Shown in pieces: positions 6,712 through 15,777 of a stretch of DNA of 22,400 nucleotides (positions are counted from its first letter, which is position 1; each line of letters begins with the position of its first letter). The notes beneath the pieces are model-generated. The model was not told the DNA's origin. It worked only from the letters and a program-made list of their open reading frames with translations, and searched no databases. The translations under genes were made by a program, and so were the position numbers. Origin of the DNA: an uncultured Chlamydiae bacterium (GTDB lineage Bacteria; Chlamydiota; Chlamydiia; Chlamydiales; SM23-39); the NCBI GenBank assembly GCA_903909295.1, contig CAIVVG010000083.1, positions 1 to 22,400 on the forward strand, in the 5' to 3' direction.

Positions 6712-7251
6712 ATGAAATTATCCGGCCTCGTCCGTTATACGCCCCGCATTTTCTTTGATGAGCGGGGTTTTTTCCTCGAGAGCTATAACCAGCCGCTCTA
6801 TCAGAAGTTGGGGATTGATGTCTCATTTGTTCAAGATAACCTCTCTTTTTCTAAGAAAGGAACTGTTCGAGGGCTCCATTTTCAGTCCCAGCCCGGCCAG
6901 GCCAAGCTGATCTCTTGCCTAGAGGGGCGCATCTGGGATGTCGCCGTCGATATTCGCCCCGATTCCCCCACGTTTGGGGCTTGGGAAGGGATCTTTCTGG
7001 ACAGCGAGACGCGAGAACAGTTCTTTATTCCGAGCGGCTTTGCCCACGGATTTTGTGTGTTGAGTGACACCGCCCTTGTGCAGTACAAGGTGAGCTCGGT
7101 GTACAACCCAGAGACCGAGTGCTCCATTCGCTGGAACGACCCGGTCCTGGCCATCGAGTGGCCTGTGAGCGATCCCATTTTATCGCCCCGCGACCAAACA
7201 AACCCCCTATTTACCGAGGTATTTCGTGACGCTCTGGCTGCTCGGCGCTAA
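6712..7251 (+). CDS. rfbC: dTDP-4-dehydrorhamnose 3,5-epimerase
   Basis: RmlC/RfbC carries out the third step of dTDP-L-rhamnose synthesis, epimerising C3 and C5 of dTDP-4-keto-6-deoxyglucose. The 179-residue product is a normal-length cupin. The catalytic His56 is in GTVRGLHFQ, with KLISCLEGRIWDVAVDIR as the core strand pair, FIPSGFAHGF near residues 105-114, and the active-site Tyr at about residue 131 in SSVYNP. The AGGGG upstream lies very close to the ATG. The 3' end overlaps rfbD by 26 bases. Confidence 0.95.
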   Translation: MKLSGLVRYTPRIFFDERGFFLESYNQPLYQKLGIDVSFVQDNLSFSKKGTVRGLHFQSQPGQAKLISCLEGRIWDVAVDIRPDSPTFGAWEGIFLDSETREQFFIPSGFAHGFCVLSDTALVQYKVSSVYNPETECSIRWNDPVLAIEWPVSDPILSPRDQTNPLFTEVFRDALAARR

Positions 7252-8068
7252 TGGCCTCGTCGGCTCCGCCCTCAAGGCCTCCATCAACTGCTTGGCCAGT
7301 GGCCGAGAGGTGGACATTGGAAAGCTCGATGACTTACGCGCCTTTGCGCGCAAATTCCCCGGCATTACTGGCATCGTGAATGCGGCCGCTTTTACCAATG
7401 TTAATGGTGCGGAGACGCACCGTGAGGAGGCTTTTTTAGCGAATGTGGTCGGCCCCGAAAACCTCGGAATCATTGCGCAAGAGATCGGCGCTAAAGTACT
7501 CCACATCTCCTCCGATTACGTCTTTCCCGGCGATGGGAATATTCCTTTGAAGGAGGGTGACCCCACCGGCCCCTGCAATTACTACGGCTACACGAAGTTA
7601 GAAGGGGAGAGGCGGCTCCTCGCCGCTTACCCCGACAGTGCGATTTTGCGCGTCTCTTGGATCTTTGGGTCTGGGGGCAAAAACTTTGTGTCTCAGCTCT
7701 TGCACAACCTCCGCACCCAGCAAGAACTCCAAGTGGTTTTTGACCAGTGGTCCCGCTATACGTACGCCCCCGATTTGGCGCTTGTCATTTTACAGCTTTT
7801 GGGCCACTCAGGAGTGTACCACTTTGCCAATGAGGGGGTCGCCACCAAGTACGAGTTTGCCCTCGCCATGCGCGAAGAGGCCGAAAAGCTCGGCATGCAC
7901 ATCGTCACCGACAAAATCATCCCGGTCCCAAGCGCTCAGTTTCCCTCTCCCTGCAAACGCCCTATTTACACCCCCCTTGATACGACAAAGATTGAGAAAG
8001 CACTCTCTTTAAAAATACGTCCCTGGCAAGAGGCGTTGCAAGACTACTTGGAGGCCCTGATTGTTTAA
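7226..8068 (+). CDS. rfbD: dTDP-4-dehydrorhamnose reductase
   Basis: RmlD/RfbD reduces dTDP-4-keto-L-rhamnose to dTDP-L-rhamnose with NAD(P)H, the last step of the pathway. The 280-residue short-chain dehydrogenase has the N-terminal nucleotide-binding LLGANGLVGSAL, VNAAAFTNVNGAE, HISSDYVFPGD, and the catalytic YxxxK as Tyr120-Lys124 (YYGYTKLEGE). The start is a GTG at 7226 inside the end of rfbC, which suits the position of the nucleotide-binding motif so close to the N-terminus; no ATG offers a better alternative. It overlaps rfbB by eight bases. The three overlapping genes look like one translational unit. Confidence 0.93.
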   Translation: MTLWLLGANGLVGSALKASINCLASGREVDIGKLDDLRAFARKFPGITGIVNAAAFTNVNGAETHREEAFLANVVGPENLGIIAQEIGAKVLHISSDYVFPGDGNIPLKEGDPTGPCNYYGYTKLEGERRLLAAYPDSAILRVSWIFGSGGKNFVSQLLHNLRTQQELQVVFDQWSRYTYAPDLALVILQLLGHSGVYHFANEGVATKYEFALAMREEAEKLGMHIVTDKIIPVPSAQFPSPCKRPIYTPLDTTKIEKALSLKIRPWQEALQDYLEALIV

Positions 8069-9017
8069 AAACCTACTCGTGACAGGAGGTTCCGGCTTCA
8101 TCGGCTCTGCGTTTGTGCGTATGGTGCTGAGAGAGAGCGACTGTACGGTCTGCAACTTGGACGCCTTGACCTATGCCGCCCATCCCGACGCCCTCCGAGA
8201 ATGGGAAGGCCACCCCCGTTACCGCTTTGTGCAGGGGAACATTCTCGATCAGCCGCTCGTTGAACGGCTGCTTTCGACGTGTGATGCGGTGGTCCACTTT
8301 GCAGCGGAAACCCACGTCGACCGGAGCATCGCATTGGCCTATCCCTTTGTAGAGACGAATATCAAGGGAACCCTCTCTTTGCTGGAAGCCGTCCGTAAGT
8401 TCCCCCACGTCCACTTCCACCACGTCTCGACCGACGAAGTTTACGGCTCTTTGGGAAAGACAGGGGCTTTCTCGGAAACCTCCCCCTACAGCCCCAATTC
8501 CCCCTATTCGGCCTCAAAGGCCGCCTCGGACCACCTCGTCCGCGCCTTCGCCCACACCTACGGCCTCTCTACTACTGTGTCTCATTGCAGCAATAACTAC
8601 GGCCCCTACCAGCACCCCGAAAAGTTCATCCCCCTCATGCTCCTCCACTGCCTGCAAGGGAAACCGCTTCCCGTTTACGGAAGGGGAATGAATGTGCGCG
8701 ACTGGCTCTACGTCGATGACCACGTCGCCGCCATCTGGGCGATCCTCTGCAAGGGGAAGCGGGGGGAGACTTATGATATTGGAGGCAAGAGCGAGCTGAC
8801 CAACCTCGAGCTCCTCGAGCTCTTGATTGAGCTCTTGGCGGCGGAGAGGGGAGTGGACCCTGCGCAGTACCGGAAACTCATCTCCTTTGTCGCCGACCGC
8901 CCCGGCCACGACTTCCGGTACGCCATCGACACTGCCAAGATCGAAAGGGAGCTCGGCTGGCACCCCCAAGTGGGCTTAAGAGAGGGACTCATGAGGACAA
9001 TTCTATGCCCACACTGA
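8061..9017 (+). CDS. rfbB: dTDP-glucose 4,6-dehydratase
   Basis: RmlB/RfbB converts dTDP-glucose into dTDP-4-keto-6-deoxyglucose using bound NAD. The 318-residue product has the GGSGFIGS nucleotide-binding motif (residues 9-16), DALTYAAHPDAL, HFAAETHVDRSI, the catalytic Thr124-Asp125-Glu126 in STDEVYG, the YxxxK pair Tyr149-Lys153, NNYGPYQHPEKFIPL, and a sugar-binding RPGHDFRYAIDTAKI. It is slightly shorter than the usual 340-360. The start is TTG at 8061, eight bases before the end of rfbD; the alternative starts would remove the nucleotide-binding site. It is the last gene of the rhamnose group. The usual fourth gene rfbA (glucose-1-phosphate thymidylyltransferase) is not in the window. Confidence 0.95.
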   Translation: MFKNLLVTGGSGFIGSAFVRMVLRESDCTVCNLDALTYAAHPDALREWEGHPRYRFVQGNILDQPLVERLLSTCDAVVHFAAETHVDRSIALAYPFVETNIKGTLSLLEAVRKFPHVHFHHVSTDEVYGSLGKTGAFSETSPYSPNSPYSASKAASDHLVRAFAHTYGLSTTVSHCSNNYGPYQHPEKFIPLMLLHCLQGKPLPVYGRGMNVRDWLYVDDHVAAIWAILCKGKRGETYDIGGKSELTNLELLELLIELLAAERGVDPAQYRKLISFVADRPGHDFRYAIDTAKIERELGWHPQVGLREGLMRTILCPH

Positions 9018-9088
9018 TTTTCGACTTCAAACAACCCAAAAATCGACTGAAACTTATTAGTGGAATAGGTTCTTAGTCATTTTTTCTT

Positions 9089-9117
9089 TTGACCCTTTAA
9101 TGGGTTCCAGGTAAAAT
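9089..9117 (+). promoter_or_regulatory. Predicted sigma-70-type promoter immediately upstream of sufB
   Basis: TTGACC (9089-9094) and TAAAAT (9112-9117) are separated by exactly 17 bases, a near-ideal match. Transcription would start near 9124, only about five bases before the sufB ATG at 9129 and after the alternative TTG start at 9117. It would drive sufBCDS. Confidence 0.5.
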
Positions 9118-9128
9118 TGGCCCACATT

Positions 9129-10555
9129 ATGGGTACCCCTTACTCTGCTACTGAATACAAATATGGATTTGTCACAGACATCCCCTCCGATGTTTTTCCT
9201 AAAGGACTGACGGAAGAGACGATACGTGCCATTTCCGCCAAGAAGAATGAGCCGGAGTTCCTCCTTAAGTTCCGGCTCAAGGCGTTCCGCAAGTGGCAAG
9301 AGATGGAAGAACCTACCTGGCCGAACGTCCATTACCCTCCGATCAACTACCAAAATATTTCTTACTACTCGGAGCCGAAGGTCAAGCCGCGGTTGGAGAG
9401 TTTGAGCGAGGTGGACCCGGCTCTCTTGGAGACGTTTGAGCGGTTGGGGATCCCGTTGGATGAGCAAAAGCGGCTCTCCAATGTGGCGGTGGATGTGGTG
9501 TTTGACTCGGTCTCTTTGGGGACGACGTTTCAAAAGAAGCTGCAGGAGGCGGGGGTAGTCCTCTGCTCGATTTCTGAGGCGGTGCACCGGTTTCCCGAGT
9601 TGCTCGAGGAGTATCTGGGTTCTGTGGTGCCGATCGGCGATAACTTCTTTGCGGCGCTCAACTCGGCGGTCTTTTCCGACGGCTCTTTTGTCTACATTCC
9701 GAAGGGGGTCCGCAGTCCGATGGAACTTTCGACCTATTTCCGGATCAACGAGCGGGAGACGGGGCAGTTTGAGCGGACGCTCATCATTGCGGAAGAGGGC
9801 TCTTACGTGAGCTATTTAGAGGGGTGTACGGCGCCTGCATTCGACACGAATCAATTGCACGCTGCGGTGGTCGAGCTGGTGGCGAAAGAGCGGGCGGAGA
9901 TCAAGTACTCGACGGTGCAAAACTGGTACGCGGGGGACCCCAAGACGGGCAAGGGGGGGATTTTTAACTTCGTGACGAAACGGGGTCTTTGCGCGGGGGC
10001 CCATTCGAAGATTTCTTGGACGCAGGTGGAGGCGGTGGCGGCCATTACGTGGAAGTACCCGAGTTGCATTTTGCGCGGGGATCATTCAGTGGGGGAATTT
10101 TATTCAGTCGCTCTGACCAATGGCAAGATGCAGGCCGATACGGGGACGAAGATGTTCCATATCGGTAAACACACGAAGTCGACGATCATCTCGAAGGGGA
10201 TTTCGGCCGACGAGTCGCACAACAGCTATCGGGGCTTGGTGAAGATGTCTCCCAAGGCGGCTCATGCGCGCAATTATACGCAGTGCGATTCGATGTTGGT
10301 GGGCAACGCCTGTTCGGCCAATACGTTTCCGTACATCGAGGTGGGCAATAGCACCTCTCAAGTGGAGCACGAAGCCTCCACTTCAAAAATGAATGAGGAG
10401 CAGATTTTCTATTTGCAGACGCGGGGCCTCAGCAAAGAAGAGGCGATTCAGATGATTGTGAATGGCTTTTGTAAAGAGGTGATCCGCGAGTTGCCTTTGG
10501 AATTTGCTGCAGAGGCGCAAAAATTATTAACTCTTAAACTCGAACACTCGGTGGG

Positions 10556-10559
<4 letters not shown>
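9129..10559 (+). CDS. sufB: Fe-S cluster assembly scaffold protein SufB
   Basis: SufB is the core scaffold of the SufBCD complex, where iron-sulphur clusters are built from sulphide delivered by SufS. From ATG 9129 the product is 476 residues, normal for the family. Signature parts are YKYGFVTDIPSDVFPKGL and ISAKKNEPEFLL at the N-terminus, the beta-helix core, the block with ARNYTQCDSMLVGNACSANT containing the conserved cysteine expected to receive sulphur, and the C-terminal IEVGNSTSQVEHEASTSKM followed by YLQTRGLSKEEA. A TTG four codons upstream (9117) has an AGG before it and is the alternative start, but it lies within the predicted -10 box. The stop overlaps sufC as ATGA. Confidence 0.95.
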
Positions 10560-11270
<711 letters not shown>

Positions 11271-11284
<14 letters not shown>

Positions 11285-12401
11285 GTGGGAAGAGACTATA
11301 GACCCTCAGGAGCCGCTCTTGAACTGGCGCAAAAAGGCATGGGATCGCTTTGAGGCGCTTGGGTGGCCCCAACCGAAACAGGAGGCTTTTCAGTATGTCC
11401 CTTTAGCGAAGGCCGTTTTCCTACCGCTGGCCGAGAAGAATCCCTTTACTGGACCCTTGCCAGAAGGGGATCGCATCGTCTTCGTCGACGGTTTCTTTGA
11501 TGAGTCTTTGTCCCAAATCCCCAAATCGCTGGTTTGTCAGCCCCTTGAAACCGCCTTTCGCTCCTACGGCCTTTTCCTCCAAAACCGACATGCGATCCAT
11601 CTGAAAGAAGAGACCGATCCGTTCGCCCTCCTGAATGGCGCCCTGCAGAGCTCTGGCGCTTTTCTCTACGTACCGCCCCGAACCAAACTCACAGAGCCTG
11701 TGACTATTTACCACGTCTCCACCGGAGAGCACACCTTCAGCCCCCGATTGTTTGTTTATTTGGGCAGGGGCTCTCAAGTGGAATTGGTGCAACAGGGACA
11801 CACTTCTGGAGTGATGAACGGGCTCATCGATGTGGTGCTCGACGAAGGGGCCCAAGCGGTGCTGACCGATCGAGTGGAGGCTTCTGCGGTCCGTTTTCAG
11901 TCTTTGAGAGCGACCTTGAAAAGAGACAGCCGCTTTGAGTTCCGCAAGTTTTCGCAAGGATCTGAGCTCGACCGCCTCTCTGCCAAGGTGCAGCTCACCG
12001 AAGAAAATAGCGAAACGCACTTAAGCGGGCTCGTACGTCTCGGATCCACCTATTGCTCCCACATCAACACCTCGGTGGAGCACATCGCTCCCAATACCCG
12101 CTCGCGCCAGCACTTCAAATCGGTCCTCGAAGACGCCTCGCGCTTCAGTTTCCAGGGAAAAATTCTCGTCCGTCCCGCAGCGCAAAAAACCGAAGCCTAC
12201 CAGCTGAGCCAAAACCTCCTCCTCAGCGACACCGCCATGGCCTATGCCAAGCCCAACCTAGAGATCTTTGCCGACGACGTCAAAGCCTCCCACGGCGCCA
12301 CCGTCGGCCAGCTCGACCCCGAACAACTCTTCTACCTCCAGTCGCGCGGCATCCCCCTTTCCGACGCCCGCAAATGGCTCATCGAGAGCTTTTGCCGATG
12401 A
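11271..12401 (+). CDS. sufD: Fe-S cluster assembly protein SufD
   Basis: SufD is the SufB paralogue that pairs with it in the SufBC2D scaffold. The chosen start (ATG 11271, MLPFKWEE) gives 376 residues and has AGAAGGG just upstream; the frame is open 20 codons further back to 11211, but that extension lies wholly within sufC. Family features are the N-terminal helical region (ALGWPQPKQEAFQYVPL), the beta-helix core, and the C-terminal block KASHGATVGQLDPEQLFYLQ then SRGIPLSDARKWLIESF. It overlaps sufC by 14 bases and sufS by four (ATGA). Confidence 0.95.
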
Positions 12402-13603
12402 GAGAGCTGTTTCCCATTTTCAAAGCACATCCAGAGCTCGTCTATCTCGACAGCGCAGCGACCGCCCACAAACCCCAAGGAGTGATCGACGCCCTAACGA
12501 CGTTTTATGCTGACGACTACGCCACCGTACACCGCGCCGCTTATCGCCCCTCGCTCAAAGCCACAGAGCTCTACAACCAAGCCCGAGAAACAGCCCGCCG
12601 CTTCCTCAACGCCGCCCACTGGGAAGAGATTGTCTTTACCCGCGGCACGACCGACGCCATCAATTTAGTCGCCCTCTCTTACGCCCGCACCCACCTGAAG
12701 GAGGGTGACGAGATTCTCATCTCCGAAATGGAGCACCACTCCAACCTCGTTCCTTGGCAAATGACAGGCTTTAAACTCCGATTTATCCCGATGAACGCTC
12801 AGGGCGTGCTCGAGTGGCAAGGCAAGATCACGCCACAGACCAAACTCGTCGCCTTGGCGCACATCTCCAATGTAACGGGGACGGTCAACCCCATTGCAGA
12901 GATCGCCCGCGAAGCCCACCGCTGCGGCGCCGTGCTCCTTGTCGACGGCGCCCAAGCAGCGCCTCACCACCCCATCGATGTGCAAGCACTCGACTGCGAC
13001 TTTTACGCCTTTTCCAGCCACAAATGTTACGGCCCCACAGGAGTGGGCGTTTTGTATGGGAAGAGGGCCCTCTTAGAAAAGATGCCCCCCGTCCAAGGCG
13101 GCGGCGATATGATTGAGCGGGTGGAACTAGAGCGGACGACCTACCAACAGCCACCCTTGCGCTTTGAAGCAGGAACCCCCTCGATCGGCTCTGTCATCGC
13201 CTTGAAAGCCGCTCTCGATTTCATTGAGGGGATCGGACGCCCCGAGCTCGCCGCCCACGGACAGTCGCTGCTTCAGCTCGCCACCGAGGGTCTAAAGACT
13301 GTGCCAGGCCTCTCTATTGTGGGGACAGCTCCTGAGAAGGGCCCCCTCATCACATTCCGCATCGAAGGGGTCCACCCCCTCGATCTCGCCACCTGGCTCG
13401 ATCTCCGCAACATCGCGGTCCGCTCCGGTCATCTCTGCGCCCAGCCCTGCCTCCGCGCCTTCGGCTTGGAGGCCGCGGTGCGCGCCTCATTCGGCTGCTA
13501 CAACACAAAGGCAGAGGTAGAGAAGTTTGTGCGGTTAGTGGCTCAAGGAGCTGCTAGCCTCTTAACATCACTTACTCAGCAGGCTCAGCTTGCAAGATGT
13601 TGA
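12398..13603 (+). CDS. sufS: Cysteine desulfurase SufS
   Basis: SufS is the pyridoxal-phosphate enzyme that takes sulphur from cysteine as a persulphide and supplies it to SufBCD. The 401-residue product has LDSAATAHKP near residue 18, RGTTDAINLVA, EMEHHSNLVPWQ, the PLP-binding Lys209 in AFSSHKCYGP, RFEAGTPSIGSV, and the catalytic Cys347 in RSGHLCAQPCL. The RSGHxCAQP context marks group II desulfurases (SufS) rather than IscS. The start ATG 12398 overlaps the sufD stop; a longer open frame back to 12053 is an out-of-frame shadow of sufD. The last 32 bases overlap the end of a convergent gene remnant. No sufE or sufU partner is seen nearby. Confidence 0.96.
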   Translation: MRELFPIFKAHPELVYLDSAATAHKPQGVIDALTTFYADDYATVHRAAYRPSLKATELYNQARETARRFLNAAHWEEIVFTRGTTDAINLVALSYARTHLKEGDEILISEMEHHSNLVPWQMTGFKLRFIPMNAQGVLEWQGKITPQTKLVALAHISNVTGTVNPIAEIAREAHRCGAVLLVDGAQAAPHHPIDVQALDCDFYAFSSHKCYGPTGVGVLYGKRALLEKMPPVQGGGDMIERVELERTTYQQPPLRFEAGTPSIGSVIALKAALDFIEGIGRPELAAHGQSLLQLATEGLKTVPGLSIVGTAPEKGPLITFRIEGVHPLDLATWLDLRNIAVRSGHLCAQPCLRAFGLEAAVRASFGCYNTKAEVEKFVRLVAQGAASLLTSLTQQAQLARC

Positions 13604-13763
13604 AATTCCCATGATCACGGGCGCGGATTAGGGACCTGATTTTCTTGAACATCGGTTCTTTCAGCTTCCGATATCGTTCCCCCTCCTGATTGGCTTCAGC
13701 TGCAGCCTGTCTTTTCATTTCCCCATACTCTTGGGCTTCTTCGGGATGATGCCTCAGAGGGTG
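13572..13763 (-). pseudogene. Remnant resembling the C-terminus of a GrpB-family protein
   Basis: On the minus strand a frame ending at TAA (13574-13572) reads HHPEEAQEYGEMKRQAAAEA, then a segment with ERYRKLKEPMFKKIRSLI and a short polar tail. The spacing HPE-x-x-x-EY-x-x-x-K followed by Y-x-x-x-K-x-P-[FM] matches the end of GrpB/UPF0157 proteins from memory. Only about 60 codons remain; upstream the frame loses similarity and meets a stop near 13807. An internal ATG (13718) could give a 48-residue peptide. It overlaps the sufS 3' end by 32 bases. A relic is the likeliest reading; the family match needs checking. Confidence 0.45.
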
Positions 13764-13818
13764 TTCTGTAAAAAAATTTTGATCGATTTTTCGGTTCTTT
13801 TGAGCCTATTTTCGATGC

Positions 13819-13864
13819 AAAAATGGGGGGCTATATACTGTTGTCGATATTGCCCCCCATTTTT
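13819..13864. terminator. Strong bidirectional intrinsic terminator between sufS and sctT
   Basis: AAAAATGGGGGGC (13819-13831) is perfectly complementary to GCCCCCCATTTTT (13852-13864). Beyond one T-T mismatch, ATAT pairs with ATAT, leaving a ten-base loop. A tract of A on the left and of T on the right makes it work in both directions, as expected between the convergent suf and type III secretion operons. Confidence 0.85.
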
Positions 13865-13898
13865 GAAGTCTTGTTCTGGGCAAGGGACTTAGTGTTTT

Positions 13899-14759
13899 TC
13901 ACTTTTGCATATAGGAGAGGCCGATTTGGTCGATAAGGCGGTTTAAGCCCTTGATCCAGTCGATGGCTTCGGCACCCATGGTTTGGACGATGAGGCCCCA
14001 GGCGGCGGTGAGGAGGGCGATGCCGACCCACGACTTGACGGAGATGCCGAGGAAGACGATTTGCACTTGGGGGGCGAGGCGGTTGGCGATGCCGAGGAAC
14101 ATGTCGGTGAGGAGGATGCCGATGAGGGCGGGGGCGGAGAGCTGGATCGCGAGGGTCATCATCTGCTGGAGGAGCTGCACGATCTGTTGTCCAAAGTGGG
14201 TGTGGAAGGTAAATAGTGCGGGGTTAATGGTTCCGTCGACGGGGATGAGTTGGTAGGCGCTGGCGACGCCGTGGAAAAAGAGGAAGGGGCCGTCGAGGGA
14301 GAAAAAGAGGGCGATGAGCATGTAGTTGTACACGAGGCCGATGGGTCCGGTTTGCGATTGGGTGGTGGGGTCGTTGATTTGGAGGGAGGAGGCGCCGCGT
14401 TGGTGGTCGATGAGGCCTCCTGCCATTTGGGCGACATAAAAGGGGACGGCGGAGAGGAAGCCGAGGATCGCTCCGATGAGGAGCTCTTTGAGGATGTAGC
14501 CTAGATAGAGCATGCTAAAGGGGATTTCATGGTGGGCGATCATGAGGTTTTGGGGGAGGAAGATCGCGACGAGGGCAATGCCGAACATCATCCGGATGGT
14601 CATGGGGATGTTTTTTGCGCCGAGAAAGGGGGAGAGGCTCAAGATAGGAAGGAGGCGAGCGAGTGTCAGAAAAAAAATCGACAAAACGGTCATCGGCTGG
14701 AGGTGGGGGAGAGAGAGGAGGAGGGAGGCGTAGTCATCGGTGGCGAGGAGGGTGTTCAT
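13899..14759 (-). CDS. sctT: Type III secretion export gate protein SctT (CdsT; FliR/YscT family)
   Basis: SctT forms, with SctR and SctS, the helical core of the export gate through which type III substrates enter the needle complex. The 286-residue product has several long hydrophobic segments and family signatures: FFLTLARLLPILSLSPFLG near residues 29-47, YILKELLIGAILGFL, QMAGGLIDHQRGASS followed by a P-T/S-T-Q-S-Q-type segment (DPTTQSQTGPIG), and FLGIANRLAPQVQIVFLGI late in the protein. It overlaps sctS by four bases (ATGA) and is the last gene of the operon, before a strong terminator. Confidence 0.95.
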   Translation of the reverse strand: MNTLLATDDYASLLLSLPHLQPMTVLSIFFLTLARLLPILSLSPFLGAKNIPMTIRMMFGIALVAIFLPQNLMIAHHEIPFSMLYLGYILKELLIGAILGFLSAVPFYVAQMAGGLIDHQRGASSLQINDPTTQSQTGPIGLVYNYMLIALFFSLDGPFLFFHGVASAYQLIPVDGTINPALFTFHTHFGQQIVQLLQQMMTLAIQLSAPALIGILLTDMFLGIANRLAPQVQIVFLGISVKSWVGIALLTAAWGLIVQTMGAEAIDWIKGLNRLIDQIGLSYMQK

Positions 14760-15028
14760 CCACCGTTCCAGCGGGTGATGGTTTGGAAGATGGTGTTGGT
14801 GTATTGGACGACTTGTCCGCTGAGCCAGCCGCCGAGGACGATGATGGTTAGGACGACGGCGAAGAGCTTAACGGTGAAGGAGAGGGTTTGTTCTTGGATC
14901 TGGGTTGCGGCCTGGAAAATGGCGACGATGAGGCCGAGGACGGTGCTGATGATGATCGGGGGTCCGGACAGGAGGAGGATGAGGATCAGGGCCTGGTAGC
15001 TCAGTTGGGAAATTTCATTTGCGAACAT
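14756..15028 (-). CDS. sctS: Type III secretion export gate protein SctS (CdsS; FliQ/YscS family)
   Basis: SctS is the small two-helix subunit of the SctRST export gate. The 90-residue product has two hydrophobic segments (about 13-37 and 53-73) with the typical LLLSGPPIIISTVLGLIVAI then FQAATQIQEQTLSF between them. Its length and motif match FliQ/SctS well. It follows sctR by 11 bases and overlaps sctT by four bases. Confidence 0.95.
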   Translation of the reverse strand: MFANEISQLSYQALILILLLSGPPIIISTVLGLIVAIFQAATQIQEQTLSFTVKLFAVVLTIIVLGGWLSGQVVQYTNTIFQTITRWNGG

Positions 15029-15039
15029 GGGATGGGCCT

Positions 15040-15777
15040 CTATTTAAAAGACATTGCAAGGCCCTGCACGAGGACCGTCCATCCATCGACAATCACGAGG
15101 AGGAGGAGCTTGATCGGCAAAGCAATGGTCAAGGGGGAGAGCATCATCATCCCCATCGCGAGCAAAATATTGGAGACGACGAGGTCAATCACGAAGAAGG
15201 GAAGGTAAATCAAGACCCCGATCTCAAAGGCGGTTTTCAGCTGGCTGGTGATGAAGGAGGGGACGAGGATGATGAAATCATTTTGTTTGAGCTGGGTTTT
15301 ATAGGGCTCGGGGAAAATCCGGTAGGCGAGGTTATAAAAGCTCCGGGCGTGTTGGGGGCTTGTGTTTTTCGTTAAAAAGGAGCGGAGGGGCTCTTTTCCT
15401 TTATCGATGACTTTGATGACGTAGAGGGCTGATTCTCCGGAAAACATCTCGATGGGGGGCTTGGTGTGGATCGCCTCTTTGGAGGCGGTGTACATCGCAA
15501 GTCCGGTGGGGAACATCACATAGACAGTCAGGAGAAGGGCGATGCCGTTCAATACTTGGTTGGGGGGGGTCTGTTGCAAGCCCAACGCGTTGCGGAGGAG
15601 GGAGAGGACGATCACGATCTTCATGAACGAGGTGAGGAGCATCACTGCAAAGGGGAGCAGCGAGAGGGCTGCTAAGACGGCGAGCTTGGTGACGAGAGAG
15701 GGGGCTTCCGAAGCGGCTTCCTGAGCCATCAAGGGGACTGTGCACATCAAGAAAAAACAGAAAATGTATTTCAACAT
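15040..15777 (-). CDS. sctR: Type III secretion export gate protein SctR (CdsR; FliP/YscR family)
   Basis: SctR is the five-fold core subunit of the export gate in the inner membrane. The 245-residue product starts with a signal-like hydrophobic segment (MLKYIFCFFLMCTVPLMAQ), then SFMKIVIVLSLLRNALGLQQ with TPPNQVLNGIALLLTVYVM, a periplasmic region of about 80 residues, and the C-terminal FEIGVLIYLPFFVIDLVVSN then MMMLSPLTIALPIKLLL, all FliP-family hallmarks. The length is close to typical SctR. Its ATG shares one base with the sctL stop (TAATG). Confidence 0.96.
   Translation of the reverse strand: MLKYIFCFFLMCTVPLMAQEAASEAPSLVTKLAVLAALSLLPFAVMLLTSFMKIVIVLSLLRNALGLQQTPPNQVLNGIALLLTVYVMFPTGLAMYTASKEAIHTKPPIEMFSGESALYVIKVIDKGKEPLRSFLTKNTSPQHARSFYNLAYRIFPEPYKTQLKQNDFIILVPSFITSQLKTAFEIGVLIYLPFFVIDLVVSNILLAMGMMMLSPLTIALPIKLLLLVIVDGWTVLVQGLAMSFK

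Noticed and set aside
12053..12397. N-terminal extension of sufS (115 extra codons)
   Set aside because: This part is the out-of-frame reading of sufD, Pro/Arg-rich and unlike any desulfurase. ATG 12398 with the ATGA overlap gives the standard protein.
13983..14504. Long plus-strand frames rich in Asp, Glu and Gly opposite sctT
   Set aside because: They are antisense shadows of a hydrophobic membrane-protein gene; hydrophobic codons read backwards give acidic/Gly-rich low-complexity protein. sctT on the other strand has clear family motifs.
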